From assembly GCA_016788165.1 (NCBI GenBank), contig JAEUTH010000017.1, positions 1 through 64,000 on the forward strand: a stretch of 64,000 nt of DNA. Reading direction: 5' to 3'. Position 1 is the first letter of the stretch. The number at the start of each line of letters is the position of its first letter. Shown in pieces: positions 45,399-55,520 of the stretch. This DNA is from Bacteroidia bacterium. Its GTDB lineage: Bacteria; Bacteroidota; Bacteroidia; AKYH767-A; OLB10. A model generated the notes under the pieces. That model worked only from the letters and a program-made list of their open reading frames with translations. It did not search any database and was not told the origin of the DNA. Both the position numbers and the translations under genes were made by a program.

Positions 45399-46446
45399 AG
45401 CAGTTTACAATCGTTTTAAAAAGTTTTTTAGCGGTAATGTTTAATGTTACTTCAACAATACCTCCGCTTTGTGCACTTAAGCCGCGGTTGTTATAATCGT
45501 AAGATAAGCAAATGTTATAGCGGTCGGTACTGCCAATTTCTGTTCCAATTAAAAATACGTATCCATCGGTGTTTTGAGTTACAGCGTTTGCAAAATAACT
45601 ATTTACATAGTAAGCCCCAATGTAAACGTTGCAAGGTGCATCTTCGCCAGCAAAATTAAGTGCGGCACCGGCTGTAAATTTTTCGATGGTACTTTGTTTG
45701 TCATACTGAAATAATAAATGGCGCAGGTGTATGCCATCAGGGCTTAAAGCAGTTAGCGATGTGGTTGCAGTGGCTATTAAACGCACGGGTAAACGTGTGT
45801 TTATGCCTAACAACGATTCGGTTGGGCGGCTTATGTGATGTGCTGTAAATGAAAACGAAAAAGGTACTCGGTAATTTTTAACCATATCGTTATTTAGTAT
45901 GCGGCTTAAATCTAAATTGGCATTTGTCCAGGTAAAACCGGCACTTAAATCTAAAAACTGTGTAGCATCAATATTCATATTTAATGCTGCCGGGTTTACA
46001 CCAAAAACCGGGTTTAAGTCATTTGCAAATATTAACTCAGGCTTGCCTAAGTTTTTACGTATAAATGCTACATCAATGGCTGCAACCAATTGATGCTTGC
46101 TTTTAGCCTGGCGGTGTATCAGGTTATATCGGGTAGTTAATTTTGCTTGTTGTGTTTTTAAGTTACCTACGCCTTCAACATCTTGCATCAGCGATAAACC
46201 AACACCTAAGCCTGATGATGGAAATGGCATGTGAATGCCGGCAAATAGTGTATTAAAATCATCATTGCCTAAACCCATCCATTGCTTATGATATGCGGTT
46301 TGTATTTGAACCACCCTTTTATTCATAATTACATTAGAAGGCTGTGTGAACTGAAACGTGTTACTTACCTGCGAAAAGGCTGCATCTTGTGCAAAAGCAC
46401 CGATACTTACAAAAAACAATATTATAAGTAAGTAATATTTACGCAT
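45379..46446 (-). CDS. PorP/SprF family type IX secretion outer-membrane protein
   Basis: 355 residues. Signal peptide (MRKYYLLIILFFVSIGAFAQ), then the PorP/SprF beta-barrel profile: QDAAFSQ at the mature start, QWMGLGNDDF, LGVGLSLMQDVEG, and a closing barrel strand region. SprF-like proteins help a specific type IX cargo reach or stay at the cell surface; here the cargo is almost surely the PKD/type B protein encoded immediately downstream. The promoter at 46495-46522 precedes it. It is not next to the giant SprB-repeat adhesin. Confidence 0.93.
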   Translation of the reverse strand: MRKYYLLIILFFVSIGAFAQDAAFSQVSNTFQFTQPSNVIMNKRVVQIQTAYHKQWMGLGNDDFNTLFAGIHMPFPSSGLGVGLSLMQDVEGVGNLKTQQAKLTTRYNLIHRQAKSKHQLVAAIDVAFIRKNLGKPELIFANDLNPVFGVNPAALNMNIDATQFLDLSAGFTWTNANLDLSRILNNDMVKNYRVPFSFSFTAHHISRPTESLLGINTRLPVRLIATATTSLTALSPDGIHLRHLLFQYDKQSTIEKFTAGAALNFAGEDAPCNVYIGAYYVNSYFANAVTQNTDGYVFLIGTEIGSTDRYNICLSYDYNNRGLSAQSGGIVEVTLNITAKKLFKTIVNCFAYKHF

Positions 46447-46789
46447 GCTTAAAACTTCTACACCTCAATGGTGATAGTGTTTATTGAATAAGGTCAAAGG
46501 TATTAATAAAGTAATGTAACAAAGGGGGTAAATATATTTTACAAATCGGTTACAACTATAGTATGTTCATTTATTCGAACTGTAACAATTTTTGCTGCAA
46601 CTAAAATGGGTAGGCTTAATATCTGATTATGCCGAAAACATACTTGTAAAACCAATTTATTTTAAACAGCAGGCAAGTAAAAGTTGCCATATACACGTTT
46701 TGTAAAAATTTAATGGTTTTGCTTTTAATTTTTGAATTAATTATGCAGCATTCTATTTCTATAAACGCACTTTAAAATAATAAACTATT
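46447..46789. other. Intergenic region, 343 bp, divergent promoters
   Basis: Separates the SprF operon (minus) from the dehydrogenase operon (plus). It contains the minus-strand promoter at 46495-46522. Toward the plus strand I find no exact TAnnTTTG, only near matches. No coding frame or repeat is seen. Confidence 0.6.
46495..46522 (-). promoter_or_regulatory. Bacteroidota-type promoter of the SprF/PKD operon
   Basis: TACCTTTG (46502-46495) matches TAnnTTTG, with TTG (46522-46520) 17 bases upstream. The start codon is 48 bases downstream. The -7 octamer is identical to that of the cold shock gene promoter. Confidence 0.6.
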
Positions 46790-48061
46790 ATGTCAGAAAA
46801 GCGGCCACATGTAATTGTAATAGGTGGTGGTTTCGGAGGCTTACAGCTCATTAAAAAATTGGGCAACAAACCTGTTGATATAACATGGTTTGATAAGAAT
46901 AACTACCATACATTTCAACCTTTATTGTACCAGGTGGCCAGCGGTGGTTTAGGTCCTGATAGTATTGCATATCCTTTAAGAAAATTGGCAGCTAAGCTAC
47001 CCAATGTAAAATTTAGGATGGCACAGGTACTTGAAATTAAGCCGGCACAAAATCAAATTATAACAGCCATAGGCAATTTTACCTTCGATTACTTAGTAAT
47101 AGCAACAGGTTCGGTAACCAATTTTTATGGCAACAAAAGTTTGGAAAACAATTGCATGCAATTAAAAACAATTGGCCATGCACTTGATTTGCGTAGTGAT
47201 ATATTACAAGAGTTTGAAAAAGCTATTGTGCAACAAAATACCGAAACCATACATCAGATTTTAAACTTTGTAATTGTAGGTGGCGGGCCAACAGGTGTTG
47301 AAACAGCCGGTGCCATTGCCGAAATTAAAAACAATGTTTTACCGGCCGATTATCGCGAACTAAATCCCGATATGATGCAGGTACATTTAATTGAATCGGG
47401 TAATGTTTTATTGTCCATGTTCGATTCAAAACTTTCAGAAAAAGCCAATGCCGACCTCACAAAATTAGGCGTAAAAGTTTGGCTAAATACAAGAGTAATT
47501 TCATACGAAAATGGTTTATTACAATTAAGTAACGGTACTAATTTTAAAACCGATACCGTAATTTGGAGTGCCGGTGTTGCCGGTCAAACAATTAAAGGGT
47601 TAGAAACAGCCGTGGTAAAAGGCAACCGGTATCAGGTTAATGAGTTTAATAATATTGCCGGGTTCGATAATATTTTTGCCATTGGCGATGTTGCAGCAAT
47701 GTATGATACTGCAACGCCCAACGGACATCCGCAAGTAGCACCAGTAGCCATACAGCAAGCAGCTTTATTGGCACAAAATATATTAATGCATATTAATGCA
47801 AAACCTTTAAAACCTTTTGCTTATAAGGATAGGGGAAGTATGGCAACCATAGGCAGGCATAAGGCAATTGTACAATCTATGGGTTTTAAATGGTCAGGTT
47901 ATACAGCATGGTTTGTATGGATGTTTTTGCATTTAATGTTATTAGTTAGTTATCGAAACCGATTAATGGTATTAGTTAACTGGATGTGGAATTACTTTAC
48001 CTACCAAAGAGCCATACGTATAATTGTGCGGCCATTTGTAAATCAACAATTAAAAAATTAA
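46790..48061 (+). CDS. NDH-2-like NAD(P)/FAD-dependent oxidoreductase
   Basis: 423 residues. FAD-binding GGGFGG at residues 12-17, NAD(P)-binding VGGGPTGVETAG near 164-175, and the FAD motif FAIGDVAA near 300. NYHTFQPLLYQVASG is typical of type II NADH dehydrogenases. It probably passes electrons from NADH to quinone at the inner face of the membrane without pumping protons. The C-terminal about 60 residues contain hydrophobic, aromatic-rich segments that fit membrane attachment. DoxX follows after 11 bp. Confidence 0.9.
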   Translation: MSEKRPHVIVIGGGFGGLQLIKKLGNKPVDITWFDKNNYHTFQPLLYQVASGGLGPDSIAYPLRKLAAKLPNVKFRMAQVLEIKPAQNQIITAIGNFTFDYLVIATGSVTNFYGNKSLENNCMQLKTIGHALDLRSDILQEFEKAIVQQNTETIHQILNFVIVGGGPTGVETAGAIAEIKNNVLPADYRELNPDMMQVHLIESGNVLLSMFDSKLSEKANADLTKLGVKVWLNTRVISYENGLLQLSNGTNFKTDTVIWSAGVAGQTIKGLETAVVKGNRYQVNEFNNIAGFDNIFAIGDVAAMYDTATPNGHPQVAPVAIQQAALLAQNILMHINAKPLKPFAYKDRGSMATIGRHKAIVQSMGFKWSGYTAWFVWMFLHLMLLVSYRNRLMVLVNWMWNYFTYQRAIRIIVRPFVNQQLKN

Positions 48062-48072
48062 AACTGTTTAAT

Positions 48073-48474
48073 ATGAAACTCACTTCAATTAAGCCCATAC
48101 AATCCGATTTAGGTTTACTAATTATACGAATAGGCTTTGGTGGCTTAATGGCATTTAGCCATGGTTACCGCAAGCTTCAGTATTTTGATGATATCGCCCC
48201 CGACTTCTATGATTTTTTGGGCTTAGGGATGAAAACATCCTTAGTACTTGCAATTATGGCCGAACTATTAGGTGCCGTATTTTTAGTACTCGGATTATTT
48301 ACAAGACCTGCATTATTTCTTTTAATTGTAACTATGGCAGTTGCCGTTTTTGATGTGCATGGAGGCGACCCAATAAGCGACAGCGAACATGCCCTGTTGT
48401 TCTTAGTAGCATATATTGGTTTGTTTTTTACAGGGCCGGGTAAACTATCAATTGATGCGAAATTGAAAATGTAA
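48073..48474 (+). CDS. DoxX family membrane protein
   Basis: 133 residues from ATG at 48073 (a longer frame from 47986 lies inside the preceding gene and is rejected). Four hydrophobic helices, with the DoxX pattern LGLLIIRIGFGGLMAFSHGYRK at the start (here shown over residues 12-33), a Glu in the second helix (AELLGAVFLVLGLFTRPA) and a conserved HALLFL near the end. The family includes subunits of thiosulfate:quinone oxidoreductase and small redox-linked membrane proteins. Co-transcription with the NDH-2-like enzyme suggests a respiratory link. Confidence 0.88.
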   Translation: MKLTSIKPIQSDLGLLIIRIGFGGLMAFSHGYRKLQYFDDIAPDFYDFLGLGMKTSLVLAIMAELLGAVFLVLGLFTRPALFLLIVTMAVAVFDVHGGDPISDSEHALLFLVAYIGLFFTGPGKLSIDAKLKM

Positions 48475-48532
48475 TAACACAAGTTTAAAAAATAATTCAC
48501 CATTGCAGTTTAATTTTCCCCATGATCAATAT

Positions 48533-49558
48533 ATGAGATTTACAAAATATTTGGTACTGATTATCTGTTGCACTGCTGCCTGCACAAAAAAAGTATCACA
48601 AAACAATAGCAAACCCAAAACGCCACCTACGGTAAGTGTTCAAATAGCTACACCTGTTGCTATTGATAATGTGATTCATACAACAGGCACGTTACAAGCT
48701 AATGAGTCAATTGAAATCAGACCCGAAACCAATGGCATCATTACAACCATAAACTTTATTGAAGGCAAGCCGATTCGAGCAGGCCAGGTGTTGTTAAAAA
48801 TTAATGATGATGATTTAATTGCTGAGAAAAAGAAAGCACAGGTAGCATTAAACTTTGCGCGCGAAAACGCGGGCAGAAATGCCAAACTGCTTGCCATTGA
48901 AGCCATAAGCAACGAAGATTTCGACAGAGTAGTAAATGAATTAAAAAAAGCCGAGGCCGAATGCGAACTAATTGAAGCACAACTGGCCAAAAAAATAATT
49001 AAGGCACCATTTAATGGTATAATGGGTTTGCGTAATGTGAGTGTAGGGCAGTATGTTGCTTCGGGTACCTTATTGGCCACATTAAATCAGGTACATGTCT
49101 TAAAAGTAAATTTTGCCATACCCGAAAAATATGTACAGCAAGTAAAGGTTGGCAATACAATTAGCTTTACAGTGGCAGGCGATACAACCAACTTTGATGC
49201 AAAAATTTATGCCATTGATAATAGCATTGACGAAACAACACGCAGTGTTATGGTAAGGGCATTAAGTAATAATCCTGATGGTAAATTGCATGCAGGCTCA
49301 TTTGCCAAAGTAGCTGTTTCATTAGGTAGTGTGCCCGATGCAATTATGATACCTGCCGATGTATTAATGCCTGAATTGGACGGTAATAAAATTTACGTGC
49401 TTAGTAACGGTAAAGCAATTGCGCATAAAGTATCTACAGGCATCAGAAACGAAACCAGTATCGAAATTGTTTCGGGCATGCATGCAGGCGATACATTAAT
49501 AACCAGTGGCTTGCTCATGCTTAAGGATAGCATGGACGTAAAACCTGTTTTCAAATAA
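48533..49558 (+). CDS. RND efflux periplasmic adaptor (membrane fusion protein)
   Basis: 341 residues from ATG at 48533 (an upstream in-frame TTG at 48503 is less likely). The N-terminus MRFTKYLVLIICCTAACTKK is a likely lipoprotein signal with Cys17. The barrel-sandwich (lipoyl) halves are IEIRPETNGIITTINFIEG and IKAPFNGIMGLRNVSVGQYV (each about 20 residues around 65 and 160), with an alpha-hairpin between them. It links the inner-membrane pump to the outer-membrane channel. First gene of a three-gene efflux operon; the pump follows after 33 bp. Confidence 0.93.
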   Translation: MRFTKYLVLIICCTAACTKKVSQNNSKPKTPPTVSVQIATPVAIDNVIHTTGTLQANESIEIRPETNGIITTINFIEGKPIRAGQVLLKINDDDLIAEKKKAQVALNFARENAGRNAKLLAIEAISNEDFDRVVNELKKAEAECELIEAQLAKKIIKAPFNGIMGLRNVSVGQYVASGTLLATLNQVHVLKVNFAIPEKYVQQVKVGNTISFTVAGDTTNFDAKIYAIDNSIDETTRSVMVRALSNNPDGKLHAGSFAKVAVSLGSVPDAIMIPADVLMPELDGNKIYVLSNGKAIAHKVSTGIRNETSIEIVSGMHAGDTLITSGLLMLKDSMDVKPVFK

Positions 49559-49591
49559 GTAATCTTAATTAAAAAATAAAACAGCAATATT

Positions 49592-52500
49592 TTGAATATA
49601 AGTATCACAAGTATTAACAGGCCTGTTTTTGCAACGGTAGTTAGCATACTTATTTTGCTTTTTGGTGGTATTGGATATTATTATTTGGGCGTGCGCGAAT
49701 TTCCCAGTGTTGACCCACCGGTAATAACCGTATCAACCAATTATACCGGAGCTAATGCCGAAGTTATCGAATCACAAATAACCGAACCGTTAGAAGAAAA
49801 TATAAACGGCATAGCCGGCATACGCTCAATTACCAGTACCAGCAGTGATGGGCGCAGCAATATTAGCGTAGAGTTTGAATTAGACCGCGACCTCGAAGCC
49901 GCAGCCAATGATGTACGCGATAAAGTATCGGGAGCTATCAGGCAATTGCCTGTTGATTGCGACCCACCTACCGTTGTAAAAAGCGATGCCAATGCAAGTG
50001 CCATTGCCTCAATACTCATTACAAGCGATAAGCGTAGTTTGTTAGAGCTATCTAAAATTGCCAACGATTTATTTAAAGAAAATTTTCAAACCATACCCGG
50101 TGTAAGTCAGGTGCAGATTTGGGGCGAGCGCAAGTATGCCATGAAACTTTATATGGATCCGCAAAAGCTGGCCGCTTACGGCCTAACGCCCTTAGATGTA
50201 CGTAATGCATTGCTTGCACAAAATGTTGAAACACCGGCTGGCCGTATCGAAGGTTTGGCCAATGAATTAACCATACGAACCCTGGGCCGACTTAGTACAG
50301 CCGATGAATTTGATAACATAGTTTTGCTGCAAAGAAGTGGCTTAACCGTAAAATTTAAAGATGTAGGTTATGCCGAAATGGCTGCGCAAAATGAAAGAAC
50401 CATTTTGCGTGGCAACGGTGTAGTACCCATGATTGGTGTGGGCGTTACACCACAACCCGGTGCCAATTATATAAGCATTGCTAACGAGCTGTATAAACGT
50501 TTAGAAATAATTAAAAAAGATTTGCCGGCAGATATTAATGCCGAATTAGGTATAGATTTTACCTTAGGTATCAGACGAGCCATAACAGAAGTTGTTGAAA
50601 CCATTGCCATAGCCTTTTTATTGGTAATGATGGTAATTTTTATTTTCCTGCGCGAATGGCGTACAACCTTAATACCCATTGTTGCTATACCGGTTTCATT
50701 AATTGGTAGTTTTTTTATCATGTATCTGGCCGGATTTTCCATAAACATTTTAACGCTGTTAGGTATCGTACTGGCCACCGGTTTGGTAGTTGACGATGCC
50801 ATTGTTGTACTCGAAAACATCTATACAAAAATTGAAGATGGTATGGCGCCCATGCAAGCCGGTTACCAAGGCAGTAAAGAAATTACCTTTGCAATTATAT
50901 CAACCACCATCACTCTGGCAGCCGTGTTTTTACCGGTAATATTTTTGCAAGGATTAACGGGTCGTTTGTTTCGCGAATTTGGCGTAGTTGTAGCCGGCTC
51001 GGTTTTAATTTCGGCAATTGTATCACTTACACTTACGCCCATGATGAGTGCACGCTTTTTAAAACATCAAAAGCACAGCACATTTTACACCAGAACTGAA
51101 AAGTATTTCGAACGTCTTTTAAGCAGCTACCAAAATGCATTGCATAGATTTTTAAATCGTAAAAAAGCAGCCTGGCTAATACTCGCATTGTCGGCAGTAT
51201 TAATTGGTTGGTTGGGTGTAATTTTACCAAGCGAGTTAGCGCCATTAGAAGACAAAGGCCGGTTTCAGATTGCCGCCACTGCTCCCGAAGGTGTATCGTT
51301 CGAAAAAATGGACGAATACATGAAAACCATAGCGCACCTTGCCGATACCCTACCCGAAAAACGCGTTTTAATTGAAGTAACTTCACCGGGCTTTGGTTCA
51401 TCTGTATCTGTAAACTCGGGCTTTATGCGCGTGGTTTTAGTTGATGCCGATAAACGCAACCGGTCGCAACAACAATTGGTTGATGTTATGAATGCCGAAG
51501 TACGCAAGTACAATTTTGCACGTGCATTTGTAATTCAAGACCAAACCATTGGTGGAGGCCGCTTTAATACCTTGCCCGTTCAGTACGTTATACAAACGCA
51601 GGATTTTGAAAAATTGAAAAAAGAATTACCGGCTTTTATGGAAGCGGTGCAAAACAGTAAGGTGTTTACGCAAAGCGATTTAAATTTAAAATTTAATAAA
51701 CCCGAACTAACGGTACAAGTTAACCGCGAGCGTGCAACTGCTTTAGGTATTAACGTAAAGGACATTGCCGAAACCATGCAGTTTTATTTCAGCGGTCAAC
51801 GTTATGGTTATTTTATTATGGATGGCAAACAATATCAGGTTATTGGCCAGGCTACACGTGATAACAGAAATAAGCCTTTAGATTTAACTTCTATTTTCGT
51901 TCGCAATCAAGCCGGCACACTTGTACAATTAGATAATGTGGTAGATGTAAGTTACAGCACATCACCTCCGCAATTATACCGTTACAACCGTTATGCAAGC
52001 GCAACCATTAGTGCGCAACCTGCAGCCAATATTAGTTTAGGGCAAGGCATAGCCGAAATGGATAGAATAAAAAAACAAGTGCTTGACGATTCGTTTACCT
52101 CATCGCTTACAGGTGTAAGTAAAGAATTTGCCGAAAGCTCAAACACATTATTGTTTGCGTTTTTATTGGCGCTACTCCTTATTTATTTAATACTTGCTGC
52201 ACAGTTCGAAAGTTTTGTTGACCCCTTGATAATTATGTTTACAGTTCCGCTTGCACTTGCAGGTGCATTGCTTTCGCTTTGGATGTTTAATCAAACACTA
52301 AATATTTTTTCTGAAATTGGCATCATTGTACTCATTGGTATCGTTACTAAAAACGGTATATTAATAGTTGAATTTGCAAACCAACGCAAAGCCGGTGGCT
52401 TAAACAGGTTAGAGGCAGCAACAGAAGCTGCCCTGCAACGTTTCCGCCCTATTTTAATGACAAGTTTAGCAACCATGTTAGGCGCTTTGCCTATAGCTTT

Positions 52501-52648
52501 GGCATTAGGAGCATCGGCACAAAGCAGGGTAAGTATGGGTATTGCTATTATTGGTGGATTGTTATTCTCTTTAATACTAACCTTATTTGTTATACCGGCA
52601 TTGTATGCTTTAATGAGTCGTAATGCTAATAAACCTGCTACAGTATGA
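49592..52648 (+). CDS. RND efflux pump, AcrB/HAE1 type
   Basis: 1018 residues, 12 membrane helices and two large periplasmic loops. The start N-I-S-I-T-S-I-N-R-P-V-F-A-T-V matches the family's N-terminus exactly, but the codon is TTG (49592); a stop lies only 5 codons upstream and the next ATG is far inside. The proton-relay aspartates are in GLVVDDAIVVLENI (helix 4), and motif FLREWRTTLIPI follows helix 2. It uses the proton gradient to expel drugs, solvents or other small compounds. Substrate range cannot be predicted. The 3' end overlaps the TolC-like gene by 4 bp (ATGA). Confidence 0.95.
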   Translation: MNISITSINRPVFATVVSILILLFGGIGYYYLGVREFPSVDPPVITVSTNYTGANAEVIESQITEPLEENINGIAGIRSITSTSSDGRSNISVEFELDRDLEAAANDVRDKVSGAIRQLPVDCDPPTVVKSDANASAIASILITSDKRSLLELSKIANDLFKENFQTIPGVSQVQIWGERKYAMKLYMDPQKLAAYGLTPLDVRNALLAQNVETPAGRIEGLANELTIRTLGRLSTADEFDNIVLLQRSGLTVKFKDVGYAEMAAQNERTILRGNGVVPMIGVGVTPQPGANYISIANELYKRLEIIKKDLPADINAELGIDFTLGIRRAITEVVETIAIAFLLVMMVIFIFLREWRTTLIPIVAIPVSLIGSFFIMYLAGFSINILTLLGIVLATGLVVDDAIVVLENIYTKIEDGMAPMQAGYQGSKEITFAIISTTITLAAVFLPVIFLQGLTGRLFREFGVVVAGSVLISAIVSLTLTPMMSARFLKHQKHSTFYTRTEKYFERLLSSYQNALHRFLNRKKAAWLILALSAVLIGWLGVILPSELAPLEDKGRFQIAATAPEGVSFEKMDEYMKTIAHLADTLPEKRVLIEVTSPGFGSSVSVNSGFMRVVLVDADKRNRSQQQLVDVMNAEVRKYNFARAFVIQDQTIGGGRFNTLPVQYVIQTQDFEKLKKELPAFMEAVQNSKVFTQSDLNLKFNKPELTVQVNRERATALGINVKDIAETMQFYFSGQRYGYFIMDGKQYQVIGQATRDNRNKPLDLTSIFVRNQAGTLVQLDNVVDVSYSTSPPQLYRYNRYASATISAQPAANISLGQGIAEMDRIKKQVLDDSFTSSLTGVSKEFAESSNTLLFAFLLALLLIYLILAAQFESFVDPLIIMFTVPLALAGALLSLWMFNQTLNIFSEIGIIVLIGIVTKNGILIVEFANQRKAGGLNRLEAATEAALQRFRPILMTSLATMLGALPIALALGASAQSRVSMGIAIIGGLLFSLILTLFVIPALYALMSRNANKPATV

Positions 52649-53958
52649 CCATTAGTTTCCAATATAAAATAATAACAGTTTGCCTTTTTTGTAGTTTGAT
52701 ATTACACAATATGCAGGCGCAATACTTAACCGTACAGCAAGCAGTTGCAATAACAGTCGAAAATAATTTTGGTATTCTGCTTAAACAAAATGAAATTAAA
52801 AAGTTAAGTGTAAACAATACTGCAGGCGCAGCGGGTATGTTACCAAACCTATCGGCAGGTGCCACTAAAACGTACAATGTAAATAACACCGAACTCGACT
52901 TTTTTAGCGGTGACGTACGAAAAGAAAATGGTGCTAAATCAAACTCAACCGTGGCCGATGCAACCATTCGCTGGACTGTGTTTGACGGCTTAGGCATGTT
53001 TGCCGCTAAAGATTATTTAAACCAACTTGAAAAAGCCGGCAAAGCCGATTTAACGGCCAAAATTGAGCAAACCATTGTGGATGTAATTGATAAACATACG
53101 GAGATTGTATTGCTAAAAAAGTATATAGCTACTTTGGAAGAAAATTTGAAGCTTTCCAATGCACGCAAAAATATTGCAGATAAGAAAAAACAAATTGGTA
53201 CCGGTTCGGCCCTAAGTGCCAATCAGAGTATGGTTGATTTGATAAATGACAGTACCACATTAATAACGCAACAAATAAATTACGAAAAAGCTAAAGTTGA
53301 TTTAAATCAATTAATGGCATTGCCGCCCGATAGCCCGGTGCTTGTAGATACAGCAATTACGCTTATTAAAAATTTTGCATACGATACTTTATTGCAAGCA
53401 GCACAAAATCAAAACAGTATATTGCAAGTAGCGCGTTATAATAAAATGGCAACTGCTGATTATTTACGCATGCAACAAGCTTTGCGCTTACCTAGTATAA
53501 ATTTATTTGGTGGGTTGGCTTTCAGCCAATCGCAAGCCGAAATTGGCGTTTTAGAGCGAAGCCAAAATATGGGCGTCAATTATGGTGCTTCAATTAGTAT
53601 TCCGCTATTTGATGGAGGTAGCATAAACCGACAGGTAGCCACATCTAAAATAGATGCATTAAATGCAGCTATCAATGTAAAAGATAAATTATTAGACTTA
53701 GAAACACAGTTTAATCAGGCTGTAACAGAACACAAAGGTTTGTTGGTTATTTTGCAACTAAGTCAACAAAATGTTAGCATAGCTAAAAGCAATGCAACCA
53801 TTGCATTGGAACAATATCGAAACGGTGCCACTACCGATATTGATTTTAGAGCTACGCAACAAATAGCCATTGTAGCCGAAAACGATTTGCTTACAGCAAT
53901 GTATAAACTTAAAGTTGTCGAAAGTAAATTGTTGCAACTAAGTGGTAATTTGTATTAA
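52645..53958 (+). CDS. TolC-family outer-membrane efflux channel
   Basis: 437 residues. Signal peptide with a hydrophobic stretch ending near QAQ (residue about 25), then the two-repeat OEP domain: YLTVQQAVAITVENNFGILL opens the first half, and long alpha-helical stretches and LRLPSINLFGGLAFS mark the strand between. It completes the tripartite pump with the two genes upstream, and its ATG overlaps the pump's stop as ATGA. The last third has a helical hairpin (FNQAVTEHKGLLVILQLSQQ) and ends with an LLQLSGNLY tail. Confidence 0.93.
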   Translation: MTISFQYKIITVCLFCSLILHNMQAQYLTVQQAVAITVENNFGILLKQNEIKKLSVNNTAGAAGMLPNLSAGATKTYNVNNTELDFFSGDVRKENGAKSNSTVADATIRWTVFDGLGMFAAKDYLNQLEKAGKADLTAKIEQTIVDVIDKHTEIVLLKKYIATLEENLKLSNARKNIADKKKQIGTGSALSANQSMVDLINDSTTLITQQINYEKAKVDLNQLMALPPDSPVLVDTAITLIKNFAYDTLLQAAQNQNSILQVARYNKMATADYLRMQQALRLPSINLFGGLAFSQSQAEIGVLERSQNMGVNYGASISIPLFDGGSINRQVATSKIDALNAAINVKDKLLDLETQFNQAVTEHKGLLVILQLSQQNVSIAKSNATIALEQYRNGATTDIDFRATQQIAIVAENDLLTAMYKLKVVESKLLQLSGNLY

Positions 53959-54003
53959 TAAATTGCGGATGTTCCAACTATTAAAACTTTAATTTCTCAC
54001 TGT

Positions 54004-55404
54004 ATGCAAATAACATTTTACGGAGCTGCACAAACTGTTACCGGTAGCAAACACCTGCTTCGCTTAAAAAGCGGATACGCTGTTTTGCTTGATTGTGGCA
54101 TGTTTCAAGGTATGGGGGCTCAAAATTTAAGTTTAAACAGCCACCTCGGTTTCGACCCAACTCAAATCAATGCAGTGTTATTATCGCATGCACATATTGA
54201 CCATAGTGGTTTGTTACCCTTGTTAATAAAACAAGGGTATCGTGGTGTTATTTACAGCACACATGCAACACATGACTTATGCCAACTTATGTTACTTGAT
54301 AGTGCACATATACAGGAGCAGGATGCCAAGTTTGTAAACAAAAGAAAAAGCAAACAAAATAAGCCACACATCAAACCTATATATACGCAGCAAGATGCAT
54401 CGTTAGCACTAACGCAGTTTAAAACAGTGCATTATAACCGTTGGATAAAACTCAATAACGAGGTGTCGTTTATGTTTACCGATAATGGGCATATTTTAGG
54501 TGCAGCGGGTATAAGTATTAAAGTAACAGAAGATGGCGAATCGAAAACACTTTTTTATTCAGGTGATATTGGCCGGCCACATCACCCCATTCTGAAAAAG
54601 CCACAGTCATTTCCGCAAGCCGATTATTTAATTATTGAATCAACTTATGGCAACCGCCTGCACGATGAAAATACAAAAGCACAAGCACAATTGCTGCAGG
54701 AAATTAAACGGATTATTGATGCCGGTAAAGGCAAAATAATTATTCCGGCATTTAGTGTTGGCCGTACACAAGAAGTGGTTTATAATCTCGATCGTTTTAT
54801 TTCAGAAGGCAAAATACCGGCTATTGATGTTTATGTTGATAGTCCTTTGTCGGTAAATGCCACATCGGTTTTCAGAAAACACCCTGAAGATTTTAATGCC
54901 GATATTACCAATTACATGATGCACGATGACGATCCGTTTCATTTTTCGAAACTGCATTATATAACGGATGTGGAAGACTCGAAGGCATTAAATCTATTAA
55001 CAGGGCCATGTATCATCATATCATCATCGGGGATGACAGAAGCCGGCCGCATCAAACATCATATTGCTAATAATGTGGGTAGTGCCGATAATACAATTTT
55101 GCTGGTAGGATATTGCCCGCCACAAACTATTGGTGGCCGTTTAGCCGATGGTGCGCCTGAGGTGCGCATATTTGGTGAAATGTATTCTGTTAAAGCCAAG
55201 GTTGTAATGCTGGGTAACTTTAGTGCCCATGCCGATTATCTTGAAATGATAGATTATCTGCAATGCCAAAATGCCGAACTGATTAAAAAAATATTTTTAG
55301 TGCATGGCGAAACAGATGTTCAACAAGCATATAAACAGCATTTAATACAAGCTGGTTTTGAACGAATCATGATACCCGAAATGGGTCAATCGTTTGATTT
55401 GTAG
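54004..55404 (+). CDS. Metallo-beta-lactamase/beta-CASP RNA-processing hydrolase
   Basis: 466 residues. The metal site SHAHIDHSG (His62, His64, Asp66, His67) and YSGDIGRPHHPIL lie in the metallo-beta-lactamase domain. A beta-CASP domain (about 250-370, starting around IIPAFSVGRTQEVVY) and a C-terminal RMMBL motif (AKVVMLGNFSAHADYLEM) complete the CPSF-73-like arrangement. Members process or degrade RNA as endonucleases or exonucleases. It is cytoplasmic and stands alone, 45 bp after the TolC-like gene. Confidence 0.92.
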   Translation: MQITFYGAAQTVTGSKHLLRLKSGYAVLLDCGMFQGMGAQNLSLNSHLGFDPTQINAVLLSHAHIDHSGLLPLLIKQGYRGVIYSTHATHDLCQLMLLDSAHIQEQDAKFVNKRKSKQNKPHIKPIYTQQDASLALTQFKTVHYNRWIKLNNEVSFMFTDNGHILGAAGISIKVTEDGESKTLFYSGDIGRPHHPILKKPQSFPQADYLIIESTYGNRLHDENTKAQAQLLQEIKRIIDAGKGKIIIPAFSVGRTQEVVYNLDRFISEGKIPAIDVYVDSPLSVNATSVFRKHPEDFNADITNYMMHDDDPFHFSKLHYITDVEDSKALNLLTGPCIIISSSGMTEAGRIKHHIANNVGSADNTILLVGYCPPQTIGGRLADGAPEVRIFGEMYSVKAKVVMLGNFSAHADYLEMIDYLQCQNAELIKKIFLVHGETDVQQAYKQHLIQAGFERIMIPEMGQSFDL

Positions 55405-55520
55405 TTTACATTATAAACAAAGGGTTGTGCATCATAACATATGCAATATTATAAGGCCTTAAGTGGTAAATAAATATATTAGTGGCCTAAACCACATTTT
55501 ATCAATTTGAATAACTTTTT

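Noticed and set aside
47986-48072. Extended N-terminus for the DoxX protein
   Set aside because: It lies inside the dehydrogenase gene and has no membrane-protein character; ATG at 48073 gives the normal family length.
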